A stretch of 64,000 nucleotides of DNA from Gymnogyps californianus (GCF_018139145.2 NC_059477.1:29615502-29679501), one strand, 5' to 3'. Positions 1 through 13,560 are shown, counted from the first letter of the stretch. Numbers and translations are program-made. The notes: generated by a model not told the origin, from the sequence alone.

Positions 1-2270
1 TGATTACGTAGCTATCAGGCTGAGGAAGGGTATCGCATTTGGATGTTGATTCCCGAGTTTACAAGGTTTTGATTACCTTCGCTACTCAAATTATTTTTCT
101 GCTCCTTTATGGGTCTCCTGATCTCATGCTGCAAAAGCCTGAAATTGTCAACCTGTTTAAATCAATAGCAGCTTTATCAGCCCATTATTTCCAACATCTG
201 GCTAGTAATGCAGAGCAATAACTATTAGGTAATAACATCAGTTTCTCATTAGAAAAGCTAATATTGTACTAGCAATAAACTTTGTTCACACTGCAGCAAA
301 GATGCATCAGACAAGAGATTTGGGAAGGACTCTGCAGTACCCAAAATAAACAAGCCAAAGAAAACAATAATAATAACACAGGTGGGTTAAAAATAAAACT
401 CAAACAAAACAGAAACCAAACAGAAAATTTCTGTTTCCAAATTCTTCACAGCACATAATCAGCTTCTACCACATTATCCCATGCAGTGACCAGCTCAGTG
501 GGAATTAATCTGACTGCTTTTGGAGAAAGAGAATGTTAATCTGGAATAGGCATTCAAATTCAGTTCTGCCTTACTCATTCAGCATGGGTTCACTGTTGTT
601 TAATTTTGCTCTCTTCTTCCACTTCTGACTTCCCATGTTGAAGACATTTTCAGGTGAAAGTTGTCTGCAGAAGGAGCTTCAAGCCTGAAAGGTTTTCCAG
701 ATCCCTGCAACATCAAACTGTTGCCCCTGTCAAACAGGTTTTTGAGGAGTGAAGGCTTCTCATTTCTCAATCTGGACCTAGTAGGAATTATTCAATTTTA
801 TAACCAAGTTTTCTCTGGCTGCTACTGGTGCTAGAAATAAAAGCAGTTTAAAATTCATGAGGGGCATCTGACTATTTTCCATTTCTAGCTGAGGACTGAA
901 TTTTGCTCTCTTCAGTCATGCTCAGAACACCATTGTGCAAAGCAATGCCGCTGAAATGAATCATTTACTCCAACTGCGGTTGCAACTGAAAGCTCCACTA
1001 AACAACAGAAATTCATTGCACCAGGTCCACAAACTCAGTGCCTCTTCAGGGTCAGAGGACACAATGAGAAACAACAGGGAACTATAACTGAGAGACAGGA
1101 GAACATTAGGTGCTGGAAATTTAAGGGTAGCAAAACAAGCCCACAGGCAAGATGCTTCTGCATGTCCCTGGATGGGCCTCCTTGAACAGAGCACCATGAG
1201 GCGCTAAGAACATGATTGTCCCAAGCACTTTTCAGGACTGCCCAGACTGACAAAGCCATATTTTGAAAGGGCTGCAGCTATTGTTCAGCTCATAGGGAAG
1301 TTTTCTAGCACTAGAAGATCTTCTGGACTGGATCTCCAGTCAACCTGGAGGTGGCTTCTTTAGAGGAAATGACTGCAGTTAAATACTCAATAAAAGGATT
1401 TTCAGAATGTAGTCAGGCATAACACTAGGCCTGATAAATCAGGCTGATAAGCCAAAGGTTTGTTCTGTGTAGTCAGATGATGACCTGACATCATCAACTG
1501 TCTTGTAGAGTATGGTTGAGCTGCTTACATGTCCTACAGCACCTGAACATCTTTCTGTCTCCACTACGTATTTAATAGCTCCCTCCTGATCTCTTTTCCC
1601 TCTGCTTTCAATTTGAAGTGGTTTTTTTTTTTCACATAGTGGTTCTCTCATTTTGGTTGAGCACTTCCAAGGACCTTGCCCTGGTTCTCCTGAGTGTTTA
1701 GTGTTGGCAAGGCTGACTTGAGGTCTCTGGGTTTCAAGCTTCTATGGGTTATTACCAGCTAAAAAGCACAGGAAGATTTTTAAATCCTGGTTGGAAAAAA
1801 TACAGGTGAAGAGGGGACTTTGGCCACCTTTAGGCTGCAGCTTTGAACATACTGATAGTACTCAAGCAAGCACATGAAAGGCACTTCAGAAAGTCAGACC
1901 CTCAGATATTGCCTGGTACAATTTCTTACATTTCACCTACAAGAAACCCCTTACAAGAAGGAGGGTGAGGGAACAGCAGGAAAAGAACAACAGGAAACTA
2001 AATTAATTAAAATGCAATCAGAAAAAATAGCTATACATAGCTATCTTCTTGAATGCCTTCTCCCTGGAAAAACATTGACAAAAATGCTCAGGCTCAAATA
2101 TAGACTCTCTTGAAAATGCTCAGATAAGTGATTGATTTATGATTTATTTTTAATGTGGAAAAGAGATATAAAAAGAAATAACATTATATTTAAGTCCTGA
2201 TCCCACACCTGCACCTTTCTGTAGAGGGAATGAGTCAGAGTAACTGTTTCAAATTCAAGTGTCAGTTGAA
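1..2270. other. Non-coding stretch, nothing recognised
   Basis: No recognisable gene. Open frames are all under 80 codons, occur on both strands and carry no family motif. A purine-rich, A-rich patch lies at about 355-430 and a short T run at about 1621-1632. No repeat family could be named by eye. Confidence 0.55.
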
Positions 2271-2279
2271 AAGGTTTTG

Positions 2280-3728
2280 AAAGAGGTGGTAAAATAAATA
2301 GTAACAAATGTGTGGGACCAGATGCTACTCATGCAAGAGCTCTAAAGGAAATCGAATGTAAAATCTGTAGTATGTTGCCTTATGTTTAAATCAGCCATAG
2401 TACCAAAGGAGTAAAAAGCAGAAAATGTGACCTAAATTTTAGAAAGAAGTGTACAGGGATTCAAAGAGCTACACCCCAGTAAAGCAGACTGGGATACAGA
2501 GCAAATTAGTTGAAATTACACAAAGAACAGAGTTTATAGACATGTGAATAAATGTGATAAAATGAAAATGAATCCAAATGACAGATGGATGTCATGCTTC
2601 AGGAGTGCTTGCCACTTTGTCAGTTATGAACAAGGACATGGATCAGTGTGGTCCGGAAGGTACAATGGGGCATCTGAATTTCCAAAAACCTTTAACAAGA
2701 ACAACAAAAGCTGGTCAGGAAAAGAAGCTGCCATGGAATACAAGAGCAGCTCCCACTGTGAATTAATATCTGTGCAATAGGTTAGAAGCAAAGGGTAGGG
2801 ATAAGTAGATAGTCCTCGGAAGAATGGTAGATTCCCAAGGGGTTTGGGCTGTTCCACTTACCCATGAATGATATGGAAAGGAAGTACATAGTGAGGGGGT
2901 AAAATTTTCCAATATAAAATTATTTCTTTGACGAAATGCAAAATTAATATATGCAAATCAATGCACTCAAAAAAACCCACTATGAATACATAGAAATGGA
3001 TGAGTGTTAAATTAGCTCCAAAAAGGACCTTGAAACCACTGGGAACAGTGCTATGAAGATATCTGCTCATTGCTTAGGCATCAAATCAGAAGAGTACTAG
3101 TGATTATGAGGAAAGTAATAGAGACATCATTGCGATGATGTTTAAAGCTATAGGGTACCTTAACTTGAAAGAATATTAAGAGCAATTCTGGTCATCCCAT
3201 CTCAATAAAGATATAACAGAATTAAAAGCAATTCAGAGAAGAGTGATGATGATTAGAGACATGTTGCACTATCCATATGGAAGTTACACAACAAAATTAG
3301 GAGCCATTGTCCTAGGAAAAATGATTGAGAGAAATGCAGTAAAGAGCTATAAAAACATTAATGGAATAGAGCTGTTGAGCAGGGAAATAGCTATTCTTTA
3401 TTTTTCATACAGCAGGAGCTGGAAGACACCTAATGAAATAATCACACAGAATTAAAACAAATAAACCAAGGATGAAGTTTGGACATGGATTCAAAGAGCA
3501 ACTGCAGTAGAAAAGTTAATGAACAGCTATTCAATACAGTATACAGATGAAATGTTTCAGTCAGGATGTCCCTGAAGGTGCAAAATATTTAGAGATTGAA
3601 AGTGGTACAAGTGGAAGGATCACTCTATGTACCTCCTGTATACTTATATTATTTCCTTAAGCATCTCTCACTGAGTGCAGGAGAAAGGATGGATCTTCAG
3701 TTTGATACAGACCTTATGTTCTTACTCT
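2280..3728 (+). mobile_element. Ancient CR1 LINE remnant (RT 3' half plus 3' UTR)
   Basis: This is a heavily decayed CR1-clade LINE, a non-LTR retrotransposon whose ORF2 encoded endonuclease and reverse transcriptase. Landmarks of turtle/archosaur-type CR1 occur in the right order. Near 2316 a relic of the RT segment 'GPD..H.R.LKE' is followed by a diverged FKSA..VP stretch. At 2681-2700 'ccaaaaacctttaacaag' corresponds to QKAFDK. At 2780-2806 the 'ggttagaagcaaagggtagg' block follows. At 3192-3215 there is 'catcccatctcaataaagat', then 'atgattaga' near 3249. The terminus at 3690-3725 reads 'ggatcttcagtttgatacag' and then 'cttatgttctta'. Stops and frameshifts are scattered throughout. At the position of the catalytic F-A-D-D box (about 2902-2925) the frame now reads K-F-S-N-I-K-L-F, so both aspartates are gone. 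The element is dead, and its high divergence suggests insertion before birds radiated. Comparison is from memory of the family; the exact 5' boundary is uncertain. Confidence 0.8.
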
Positions 3729-3739
3729 CTCCCCCTTCA

Positions 3740-6700
3740 AATGTTTTCATCTGCTTTCATCCAAACACACATTGTAAATGAATCAATGTAAATCTGGGGG
3801 GTCTGGAGTGGGTAACTAGGTGACGTTTCCAGAGGACACACAGTCTTTAAACTATTTAGCTGTGTTGGGAAGTGAATTCCTCTGTAAACAATGATACTGG
3901 ATTTACAGGATATGATATTCACTCGTTTGTAAGTAGGTTATACTCACATATCCACTATATCCCCTTACACACTGCTCCTGCCTGCATGAAACCATACTTT
4001 AACCTCACATGCACCCATTTTCTTCTGCATTATTGTATGAGAATTTCTATGGTAACCTTTACTGGAACTCATCCACCTCAAAAAAAGCCTGTATTTTTTA
4101 TGGAAAAGAGGTTTCCTCTTGGTCACATCAGTTATTTGCCCTACCATAGCACAGTGAGCAATTGCAGAGACAACAATGAGCAGCAGGGAGTGAAAGGTAG
4201 GTGGTGACTATGTCAATACTGCTGCCAAATGTGTTTGTCAATCTACAACCTTGGTACACATCATATAATTAAGGAGAGAGAATCCGGCCCTGAATTATTC
4301 ATCCTCATTCCACTATGCATTCACAGTCATTGAATACGGACAAAAACTGTGCTCCTCTTAATTGCTGTCCGAATCTCATCTCACGAGACACCAACAGTTC
4401 CCATCAGTCTAAGCTGACAAAGTTAATGTGTTTTGCATCATGATCTGTTCCTTTAATAAAGATTCTGGTCTCCCTGGGCTTAGCTTAGTAGCTCTGCATT
4501 ACACATAATCTCCTTAATCAGAGAACAAAAAACTAGGTTAAAAGAATGCTAAGGCAAGCTCATAACCACAGGGAGATTCACAGTGCAGGCTGTAGCATTT
4601 GCTAACGAAGCATAGCAGGTCACACTAGACCTCTGGGTTTTGCCTGCACCAGACAACTCCCATGCAAACCTGTGAGGTGCTTTGCTCCTTCAGGACCCTT
4701 GTAACGGCAAGAGTGGTCAGGTCCTCACAACTGCTAAGTGCCTTCAAGGACTCAAATATGACTATGAATTTTATTGCTTTCATTACCCAGTTTCACCAAC
4801 CTAACATAGTTTTAATTAATTTTATATGTGGTTTATATTACCTTGGGTTTTTTATTATTTAGGAACTTTTCAATTACAGCTGGATAAATCATTGGAAACA
4901 CAATATTAATACAGAAAAGTGTACAAAACATGATAACCATCTCTAATAAACTCGGTTTGCACAGAAATACTCATATAGCCGTACCTTTCTCTCCTGCAAA
5001 TGCCTAAGTTACCACACATACCAGTTACAGAAAGGAAAGTTTTCAGGAGTGTCATTGGCTATTCATGTAGCATACTCTGTTTTGCAGGACCCCTGACACA
5101 GAGCATCATAAATTTAAAGGGAGTTTCTCTGGTTAGTACTGATGTCTGGAACCAAATACTAGCACAGTTCTAGAACTATCTTTTTTATTAAAACAAAAAA
5201 ATAAATTCCAGTGGCAGGAAAGGTTTATTTCTACAGACACTTTTAAGTTTTTAATAGAAAGTAAAAAATGAAATTTTAGCCAAGGAGAAGAGCTCTGTTC
5301 CCTAATGGATGATGTAGTTTGCTCGTTCACTCCCCATGCCCCTGTTGTCCTTCACAGACCTTAAACCCCTACCAAACCATAGTCCCCTCTAGGCATTATA
5401 GACAGGAAGTCCAGAACAGAAAAGTTCTCAGAGAAAGACCACCATATGTAATCTGAAATATAAATTATTACATTGGGAAAAATGAGAGATTCCCTGGGAA
5501 AGAGACAGTTTTGGGGAAAAAATCTTCTCTGTCTAAGACCAGATTTTCTTTCCATCATGTTTAGACAACAGGGATGCAATTGAAAGGAAACCCAAGAAAA
5601 TGAAGTTTACTCATTCCTGCTCAGTCCTGATGGACAAGACTGGAAAATTAACCTGCTGTGTTGACTATACCACTGCTAAGATTATATAGATATCACTTAC
5701 CTACATGATGTCTAAATGCACATTCTGGTTTTCCATTCTTTTTGATGACCAGATCCTGCAAGCCTCCTGCTTTCTTATGATCCTTGTAGTCTAGGTGTTC
5801 TCACCATGCAAGTCGCAAGAGATCTGAGTTTCTTTTTCTCAGCAACATGTTTTAACAGTGACCTGAGAGCCGTTTATATCAGCAAAAAAAATAGCATTAG
5901 GAAAAAAGGACTTAAATCAGCACACAGGCTATACCCACCTCCTTATAACTGTAATATCATGTCTTTTGCAGACACTCTCAGCAGGCTCATGCATCTCCAT
6001 TTCCATGAAATATGATCATCTTTTATTTATTTTCAATGCTATAGACATCATCATCTTTATGATTATCCCTTTAGAACCTCCAAATGTTTGCTGGATGTTG
6101 GCTTATCCTGAGTCTTATCATGAGCTTTTATACCCATCTTGACATTCCTTTCTAGGCATGCTCTTACTACATTCAGCATGGATACAGAGATACATACAGG
6201 TATACATGTAGATACAGATACAGATATAGATCACATGAGGGTGGATATTCATCCTAGTTAAAATGCAGCTGGTTTAATTCCTGAAAGACCATGTATTCAA
6301 CACACTCATATATTGACAAGTCAATAAAGGTTGACATAGATACAGTTCAATATTCTTCACATTTGGTTGGGCCTAGGTGAATTTCTGAAGGATTCCCACC
6401 TTTACATATGATGGCCTTAGAGAGTTTCTATTACACAAAGTCCTTTATCGACTGATGAACTGTGGAAATAATATAGGACTGCTCTCCAAAATTCAGAGAA
6501 GAAAACATATTTAAATGAGCAAAGCTGTTGCAAGTTCCAAAGACAGACTATTTTAAAGCATCAGGTTATGAGGAAACATTAAAAGGCAGAATCAATTTTA
6601 ACAACTGAGAATCATTTTTATGATAGCCATAGCTCACTATGAAACCTATTCTACACACTCACTTAAATCATGATGGTTGTTGTGGTAATTCTCAGTTGTG

Positions 6701-6990
6701 CTAAGAATATCTTTATAATTATAAGAAAAGGAAACAATAAATAGACAGACAATAGTTCTGCTTTAGACATTTTCCATGAAAAAGTTGTGAATCATTTGTA
6801 ATTTATATTCAAATTAAGATCTGAAGAGGAAATTTCTAAGATTAAGGTCAGTGAAAGGCAAATAGTTATTAGATATTTTCAGACACTGTTTCAGAAAAGC
6901 ATGATAGTTGACTGCAAACTTTATGCAGCAAGCATACTACCACTTTGGCCATTTTCCCTAGGAGGACTGTTGGACCTGAAGGGGGAATCG
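3740..6990. other. Non-coding stretch, mostly unique
   Basis: No gene recognised. Frames are at most 111 codons and have no motif. A short stretch near 4281-4310 ('gaatccggccctgaatt') resembles a widespread decayed sauropsid repeat. An imperfect GATACA-type simple repeat lies at 6178-6232 and is listed separately. The remainder is AT-rich unique sequence. Confidence 0.5.
6178..6232. repeat. Imperfect (GATACA)n simple repeat
   Basis: Reads 'gatacagagatacatacagg' and then variants of gtatacat, gtagatacagatacagatat and agat. It is a degenerate hexanucleotide microsatellite with interruptions, so probably old. Confidence 0.7.
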
Positions 6991-6994
6991 CTCT

Positions 6995-7098
6995 GCGATG
7001 GTGCTAGACTGGAAACCAGGAAATCTGATTTCTCTTTCTAGGTTTACCTACAGAGCAGTGACAGGCATTTCAGTGGTATATAGTTTTAAGCCTCAGAC
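6995..7098 (+). repeat. Possible MIR SINE 5' fragment
   Basis: 'gtgctagactggaaaccagg', 'aaatctgatttctctttcta' and 'cctacagagcagtgacagg' run in the order of the MIR 5' half (gain of a tagged amount, sorted description, 'tctgccactgac'). The similarity is low and judged by eye. It could be chance. Confidence 0.35.
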
Positions 7099-7109
7099 CG
7101 AGATGTTCA

Positions 7110-9390
7110 ATATATCTGCTTGTCTGCCACTCGATCTCAGCAACAAGTAAAGGCCTTGAGCGTGTTCATGTCTGATATGAGAGTTCCCCAACACCTAGGA
7201 CTGTACTTATGGCATGCTCAGGAACATATAGTCAGCAAATACATATTACAGCTTATGGATCCCTTGTGCAATTGGGGCTCAGTTTCTCTCTCTCGTTCCT
7301 CCAAACAGTTTGTGCGGATGAGCAGTTCCACTGAGTTCAGCAGGGATTATTCATCTGCTCATTCTGCCTTGAACACACCTGGACCCAGGCTTGTAGGTAG
7401 CTCTAATTTTATGAGGGTGTATTTATTTGAGTTTATTTCATTCCCAGAGAAATAATATTTGGATGAGGGAGTGAAGTGCTAGTTATTTTCTTTACTGAAA
7501 TGACGGCAGTGAAAACAAAAAGGATGGGGAGGAATAGGTTGATTTTTAAACCAGGTTTTAATAGAATGTACAGTATAATGTAAATATTTCCTATTTCTCA
7601 TTTACACTGAAAAAAATAAAGAAAATAAAAATGATCTTTTTATTTTTCAGTGAAAATGCAGCTGGTCTGGCCTGTGAACTACAAATTGGAAGGCTACGTA
7701 TGATGAGTCTTATGATAACAATGTTAACATTACAAAGGCATCTTTTCTCGTAAGGAGTCCAGTAACCGTTGATTCTGATTTTTCTGCTGACTAATATGTA
7801 GGAACCTCGGAATCTGTGCAAGATTTGGTAGTATTTTACGTATGTGAAAGAAAAATTTCCATGATCATGTGCTATATTGTTAAGCATTTTCTCTCAAGGG
7901 CCAAAGCCAATTTTATGGTTTATCATTTTTTTCCTGCAATACCACCTGCACAAACTAGATGGTCAGATTATTTCCATTTCTTGCACCCCCTCAGAGGTTT
8001 GCATTGCTCCACACTGGTAATATAAGAACATCCTGTTTTCCACCTCCTGCAGCCCTGGTACTCTGTATAGTTTATACTGTTTACAATTGATTTCCCACTG
8101 ATAACTCCCATACGACCCAGTGAGCTGCCAGGCATGCTACACTGTAGATGCCTGATGAACCTCAGCTGTTCTATCAGGCTCAAACAGCTTGCAGACCATA
8201 CAAGTCTTTGCCCAGAGGAAAAAAAAAAAAACAACAAACTTTCCTGATTCTCTTTATCTTTACTTGCTTAGCATCTTGCATCATTCACCAGCTCTTTTTT
8301 TCCCCCTCATATTAAAAAAATTCACTCAAGAAAACCTTTCCAAGTGCAATTAATCCTGTTCACTTGGATTCAGAAGGTGACAAAACAAACACGGATTTAA
8401 ACAATGACAGAGAAAGTTAAGGTTACTATTGAAGAGATTAACAATTTCCCTGGTGGAGAAAAGAGGCTCAAGAAATAACTCAGTTGCTTACTCTTCTTAC
8501 TCTGTCTTCTCCAGACATCCTGACCAGCTTATTTTTTAATTGTCTCCCTCAGTTCTCATTTGTGTTACAGGGACAGCTGAACCCTCTTTTGCCCGCTGCT
8601 TGTCTCCTAGAGAATATATGTAAGAACTACAAGGGTTGTGGTGTTGCAAAATAGGCAGTTACCATTAGCTTTAATCAGGCCATGAGAAAATATCAGCCTT
8701 TTTTTATGAGAAATTTTTTCTTAAAAGTATAACATCATGGGGTGAGGGGTTCTTCCAAAAATATCTGGTTTTCATAGAAAACAAATACCAGTTTTCAAAA
8801 TTAAAATTTAGCTTAGTGCAAATTTTCTTATACAGAATTTTTTATTAAATATAGGAAAAAAACCTCTTTGTCTTAAAAAATTATTTTAGTTGAAAAATTA
8901 TGTTTTCATAAAGACAGACCACGGAGGGGGGAAAAGTTCGGCCACCCCTATACAAATTATTAATACTATTAGTGAGTTTGCTAAATTAGTAAGTTATAGG
9001 AGGACTGAGAAAGATGATATGACTTAAATCTGAAAAATTATTAGCAGTATCAAACTCAGCCAATATTCAATTGCTAATATGAAATGAAATTATAAACACA
9101 CATAAAGTTAAGCACATGCATAACCGCTTTGCTAAACTCTGATTTGAGTCCAAGCTCAAATGACAGCAAATATTTTTCTTCATATTTTGTGCATAGAATG
9201 AGAGACACCTGAAGGTAGCTGGTAGGTTGATTAGTATTTGAAATAACAGTCTATTAAAATGTAAATTAAATAAATGTTACTGCCTGGAAAATAAATGAGT
9301 TTTTAGCAACTGTCATCAGACCTGGATTCCACCTTCAGCCTCTCTGAGCTCTCGTCAGCTGGATTCCAGCCCAGATGAAGTGGGCAGGAG
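7110..9390. other. Non-coding stretch, AT-rich
   Basis: No gene recognised. A 111-codon frame at 7120-7455 and a 98-codon frame at 7591-7887 on the other strand have no family features. An A13 run lies at about 8219-8231. The segment from about 8680 to 9300 is very AT-rich and has no repeat I can name. Confidence 0.5.
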
Positions 9391-9394
9391 AGCA

Positions 9395-9610
9395 CAGGAA
9401 CCTAATGAGAATAAATGGGAATTAGTTTAGCAGTCTCACGCAGCTAAATTATCCAAAGATTAGTTACCTGTTTGGAGCAGACTACCCGAGGATTTATTCA
9501 GCAGAGGAGTGTGCAGGCAGAATTCCAGCATTTTAACCAAACAGGTATTTGCCATGGACTTAATAGAAAATAATTTGAATTGCATTAGGATTCTCCTCAG
9601 CAAAGCCTCA
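9395..9610. other. Candidate conserved non-coding element
   Basis: A low-repeat, low-CpG segment with several homeodomain-like TAAT/ATTA cores (for example 'cctaatgagaataaatgg', 'ggaattagtttagcag', 'aaagattagttacctg' and 'ggacttaatagaaaataatt'). The compositional look is that of vertebrate conserved non-coding DNA. No function can be read from sequence alone, and alignment with other birds and mammals would decide. Confidence 0.25.
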
Positions 9611-10985
9611 AAGTCCAGCTTCTTCCTTGGAAATCTCCCAGATCCTAGCCTGTGAGAGAAAACATAGGACTGATCTTAGTGTGGGAATCACAGCCTCTCT
9701 GGCCCTTTCATCTTTGCATTTAAATATCCACTGGTCTTGTTGAGCAAAGCTTTGGGTGCAGCTCTGCAAAGACTGAAAAGTGGCAACTTTTCAGTCCTGA
9801 AAGTTCAAAGCAGGGTTGGAGATGTGTGCTGGGCACTGTGTTCTGGGCAGATTTGGGGGGGGGGGATCCTCCTACAGCTGTGTCTGGGACAAGGAAGATG
9901 TAGACACAGCCTCAATGGGCTGGCAAGGAGTAGCACAATGGTCACACTTGCACTTAGAGAGCACAGACCCCACCATGCCAGCAGCACCAAGAAGTCACAG
10001 AAAGTGGTGGCTGTCCTGCCCTCTCCAGGAGGCTGCAGTCCTGTCTGGACAGGCACTAGACAATGTGACATCTTAGCAAGTACTGCAGGATGAGGTTGTG
10101 AGAAAGCACTGCAAGTACTGCAGGATGAGGTTGTGAGAAAGCACTAGATGTCCATCAGGTCCCATCAGCTCAATCCATTCAAACACCATCCCAAATGCAG
10201 GCGTACATGTGGCACAGGGGAACATACTGAAAATGCAGGTTACGGTCCTGGGAAATGGAGTACAGTCCACAGGGTGAACTGCAGAGCTCCACTGACTTCC
10301 AACTTTTGTGTGTGTATGTGCAACTTCTTTATACTAACACTTTCAACTTGGTTATTTATATGTGCCCAAGATCTCATGTATAAGCTTATATGTGTCTGAG
10401 GAAAGAACTGTCAATTCAGCCCTTGGTTCAGATGCAGACCTTAATTCAGGTGCAGTCTTCTGCCACAGACCAGAGTCCTACACTGCTAACCTGGAGTGAA
10501 TATGAAGAGAATAATGGTTTTCCAAAAGCCTGTGAGGCTATATGTTTCCCCTAGAGAAACATATCTCTAATAACTGTGACCATTTTTGATAACTAACATA
10601 AACTGATTTTCTCTTCATAGTGCATCTTCCAGCATGATTAATATGTCTAAGGGGTAAAACAAAGGCTCTTCTGAGTTATTGAAATACAATATAAGCACAG
10701 GGCAAAGGTCTTTGTATTACTGAATTGCAACCCATGGTACTCATTAGGGAAAACAGTTTCCTGTTTGCTTTGAGCTAGCCTAATGCAGTGGGAAAGTGGA
10801 TGAGAAAACAGGCCTCAGTCTGCTGTAAACCATTGAGTTTTACTCTCAACAGCATGGAAGTGCTTGTTGCCAGAAAGCTGAATAATGATGATTTTTTTGA
10901 CATAAAAAAGAAAAAGCACAGAGTGCAATACACTATTATTATTACTCTTCCTGAAAAATATCACAGAAGATGAATTGTCCAGATG
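9611..10985. other. Non-coding stretch with G run and tandem duplication
   Basis: Contains a run of eleven G at 9855-9865 and the 35-bp duplication listed separately. Overlapping frames of 118 codons (plus) and 88 codons (minus) at 9737-10093 arise in a moderately GC-rich patch and show no family motif, so I do not call a gene. Confidence 0.5.
10076..10145. repeat. Perfect 35-bp tandem duplication (2 copies)
   Basis: Copy 1 is at 10076-10110 and copy 2 at 10111-10145. The two are identical over 35 bp, beginning 'gcaagtactgcaggatgagg' and ending 'agaaagcact'. The absence of any mismatch implies a recent replication-slippage or polymerase duplication, or an assembly artefact. Confidence 0.95.
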
Positions 10986-10989
10986 TTAG

Positions 10990-11110
10990 AGTGTAATCAT
11001 GGGACTTGGGAGACGGGCATTTATTTTTGCACAACATCACAGGCTTCTTGGGTGACCTTAGGAAAAACTTTCTATGAATAGCATTTTACAAATCATTTAA
11101 ATACTTGATA
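10990..11110 (+). repeat. MIR SINE fragment
   Basis: 'gggacttgggagacgggcat', then 'cacaacatcacaggcttctt' and 'gggtgaccttaggaaaaac', follow the MIR order of 'gggagac..gg', 'ctct..cac.g.ct' and the diagnostic 'gtgaccttggg.aa' core. MIR is an ancient tRNA-derived CORE-SINE found as fossils across amniotes. The copy is old and incomplete. Confidence 0.55.
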
Positions 11111-11114
11111 ATAT

Positions 11115-13560
11115 CTACACTCTGCACTTCAGACAGCTAATTTCTAGAGGTGGCTGCCTCTCTTCACTGATTGATAGGAAATTTCTGACTTTGAGCTTTT
11201 GAATGGCATGTAAGGTAGATCCCTAAAGTAACTGAAGATAAATGGTGTGAAGATTCCCCTTAAGGTTAAAAATCCATAAAAGAACTTAGGTTGCTAGTTT
11301 ATCTGTTTCTAAAACTAAGTAATCATAACATACAGCCTACACAAAGGGGTAAAGATTCAGTAATGTAAGAAAAGTACTTTGAAGTTTTAATGTTAGAGAA
11401 ACACAGATAGGGGAGGTTACATTTGCCACTGATACACAACTTCACAGGCAGGTTGTCCTCAACCCAAATTCTGACTAGGTGGAGCCAGCAAGTCCCTTTT
11501 GAAGTCCTCTCCTGAAACTGAAATAAATAATAAAAAAATAAAAAAGGTATTACCAAGAATGAACACAAGATTGATATGATTAAAATCAAACCGGCATTAG
11601 TGAGCTTTATCCAAAGCAGATCAAACTGTTCAAAGAAAGATATGACTTTGGCTGGATACCAGCTATAGAAATAGATTCCTTGTTGAGAAGGACCGTGAGG
11701 GTAGAGCCAAAGGAAAGCAATAAGCCATTATTTCACCCCATGTGTACAGGTGGGATTAATTTCTTAATCTTTTTTGAAGCAGTCAGATTGCTTATCATAT
11801 AAATTTGTCATATAACAACATCATATTTTGTCCACTAGAGTCTTTGGATAGGCATCAAAGTACCACAGTCCTTCATCCCCCACTCTGCTACCCAGCCAGC
11901 ACTCCCACCAGCCGACTGCCTGGTACTGCAGGTCACAGCACTGGACCTGCCACAGCTTCATCTGAAAGATAAATGTGCCTCTCCCCAGCTGTAACAAGGG
12001 GGTGAGGTGGGAGTTAGCACATGCACAGCTGTGTGTCTCAGAGACTTTACATGAAACTTGACAAGCCTAATATGGGGAAGGTCTCCCCTAAAAGGTCCTC
12101 CCTCAAATTTATTGGGTGGCTGGTATGAAGGAAATCTTGAGCTAATGCTGACAGTTCTCTTGTCTTTGTCTCGTATCTTCCTTGGCAAAAAAAGAACAAT
12201 CTTTGGTTCCAATATCTAATATCTAATCACTGACAAAAATCACTACTTTAACAGATACATTACTGTGATCATGGCCAGAAAACCAATGTTCCTTGCAAGG
12301 AGAATCATGGAGAGGTGAAGAAAGCTTTGCTTTTTCATAGCTACTGCCAAAAATAATCTAGTGACTCTAGTGAGTTTAAAGTGCCAGCTATGGTTTCTGT
12401 CACCTTGAATCCAATAAAAAGTGAAACCACTCTCTGTGGCAAGGACTTGTCTTTGTTCTTTGCTTTGGACACATTCACAAATAGAACTATGAACGATGAC
12501 TCTGATTTCTAAGCACTATACACAAATAGCTGTTATCTGATTAGAAAGTAAAGACTAAGCTCACGTCCTTAACATGAATCTGATTTTGCTCAGTTTTCAC
12601 AATACATTCACAACCTGAATGAGAGAGAAAAGCATACCTGGCAGAAAAGAGATGATGACCCCTTTACCTTGAAAATATCATTAATTCTAAGAGCACAAAG
12701 GAAGAGAAATTGGGCCTGTTTTTTATCTTTACCTGAGCTTGATTAGGTCATAGAAAGTTCAGGTAATACTCATGCCTCACAGCCACAATCATCACAGCAG
12801 TAGAGAAGCTAACGGAACAGAAAGAAATGAATAGAAATTAAAACTTTTTAACGAATATTCCAGCTGCCTGATTGCAAGGAAAAGGTTCAAAATAAAAACT
12901 GTCTAGAAGTATATTGACACATTCTGTTCTGATTAGCATCCAAATTATGTAAGTCAGCAGCACAGCCAGTGAAAACTATTACCTTAGAGCACTCCCCTGA
13001 CTTAAGATGTTTTGAGAGGAAAGGTTTAATTTAAAAACCATGATGACCATGCATTTAAATATTTTAAATTATCATTGTCATGCATGAGACTGCATAAACA
13101 GTCTTCCTTGTCATATTTTTTTCTGAAGTGACTAGGGTTTTTTGTTTGCTGTTCTTTTTTTTTTAACTTAATGCCATTGCAAAGTAAGGATGTCCAAGTA
13201 AACCAAAGAGATTCAAAAGTCAAAGCTGGTATTTGCCACCATTTGCAAAAATTACTACTGATACGTATTGGGGTGTGGGGTGCAGGGCAGGAAGGTGAAA
13301 AATGGTTAACCAAAGACATTCTGGAGTGATCTCATTTTCCAGAAGTGACTGGCCATGCTGGACTCTGAATATGGTTTTTAAACATAGCTGGAGGCCCAAA
13401 ATTGAGGCGCACAAAAACATTAGCTCCTTTTTAGTATTGCCTTTATATCTTCAAGTCTTGACTCAGACTGTCCAGATTTCCCAGTAGCCTATTCAGCTAA
13501 AGTGCATATCATTATAGCATTTCATGGCCTATGCAGAACCTTTTAATCTACACAAGCAGC
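11115..13560. other. Non-coding stretch, nothing recognised
   Basis: All frames are under 100 codons and none has a family motif. A G-rich patch at 13269-13292 has only three runs of three or more G before a GG, so it falls short of a canonical quadruplex. Sequence is otherwise unique and AT-rich. Confidence 0.5.

Noticed and set aside
13269..13292. G-rich patch as a quadruplex
   Set aside because: Three G runs followed by a GG only; it does not meet the canonical pattern.
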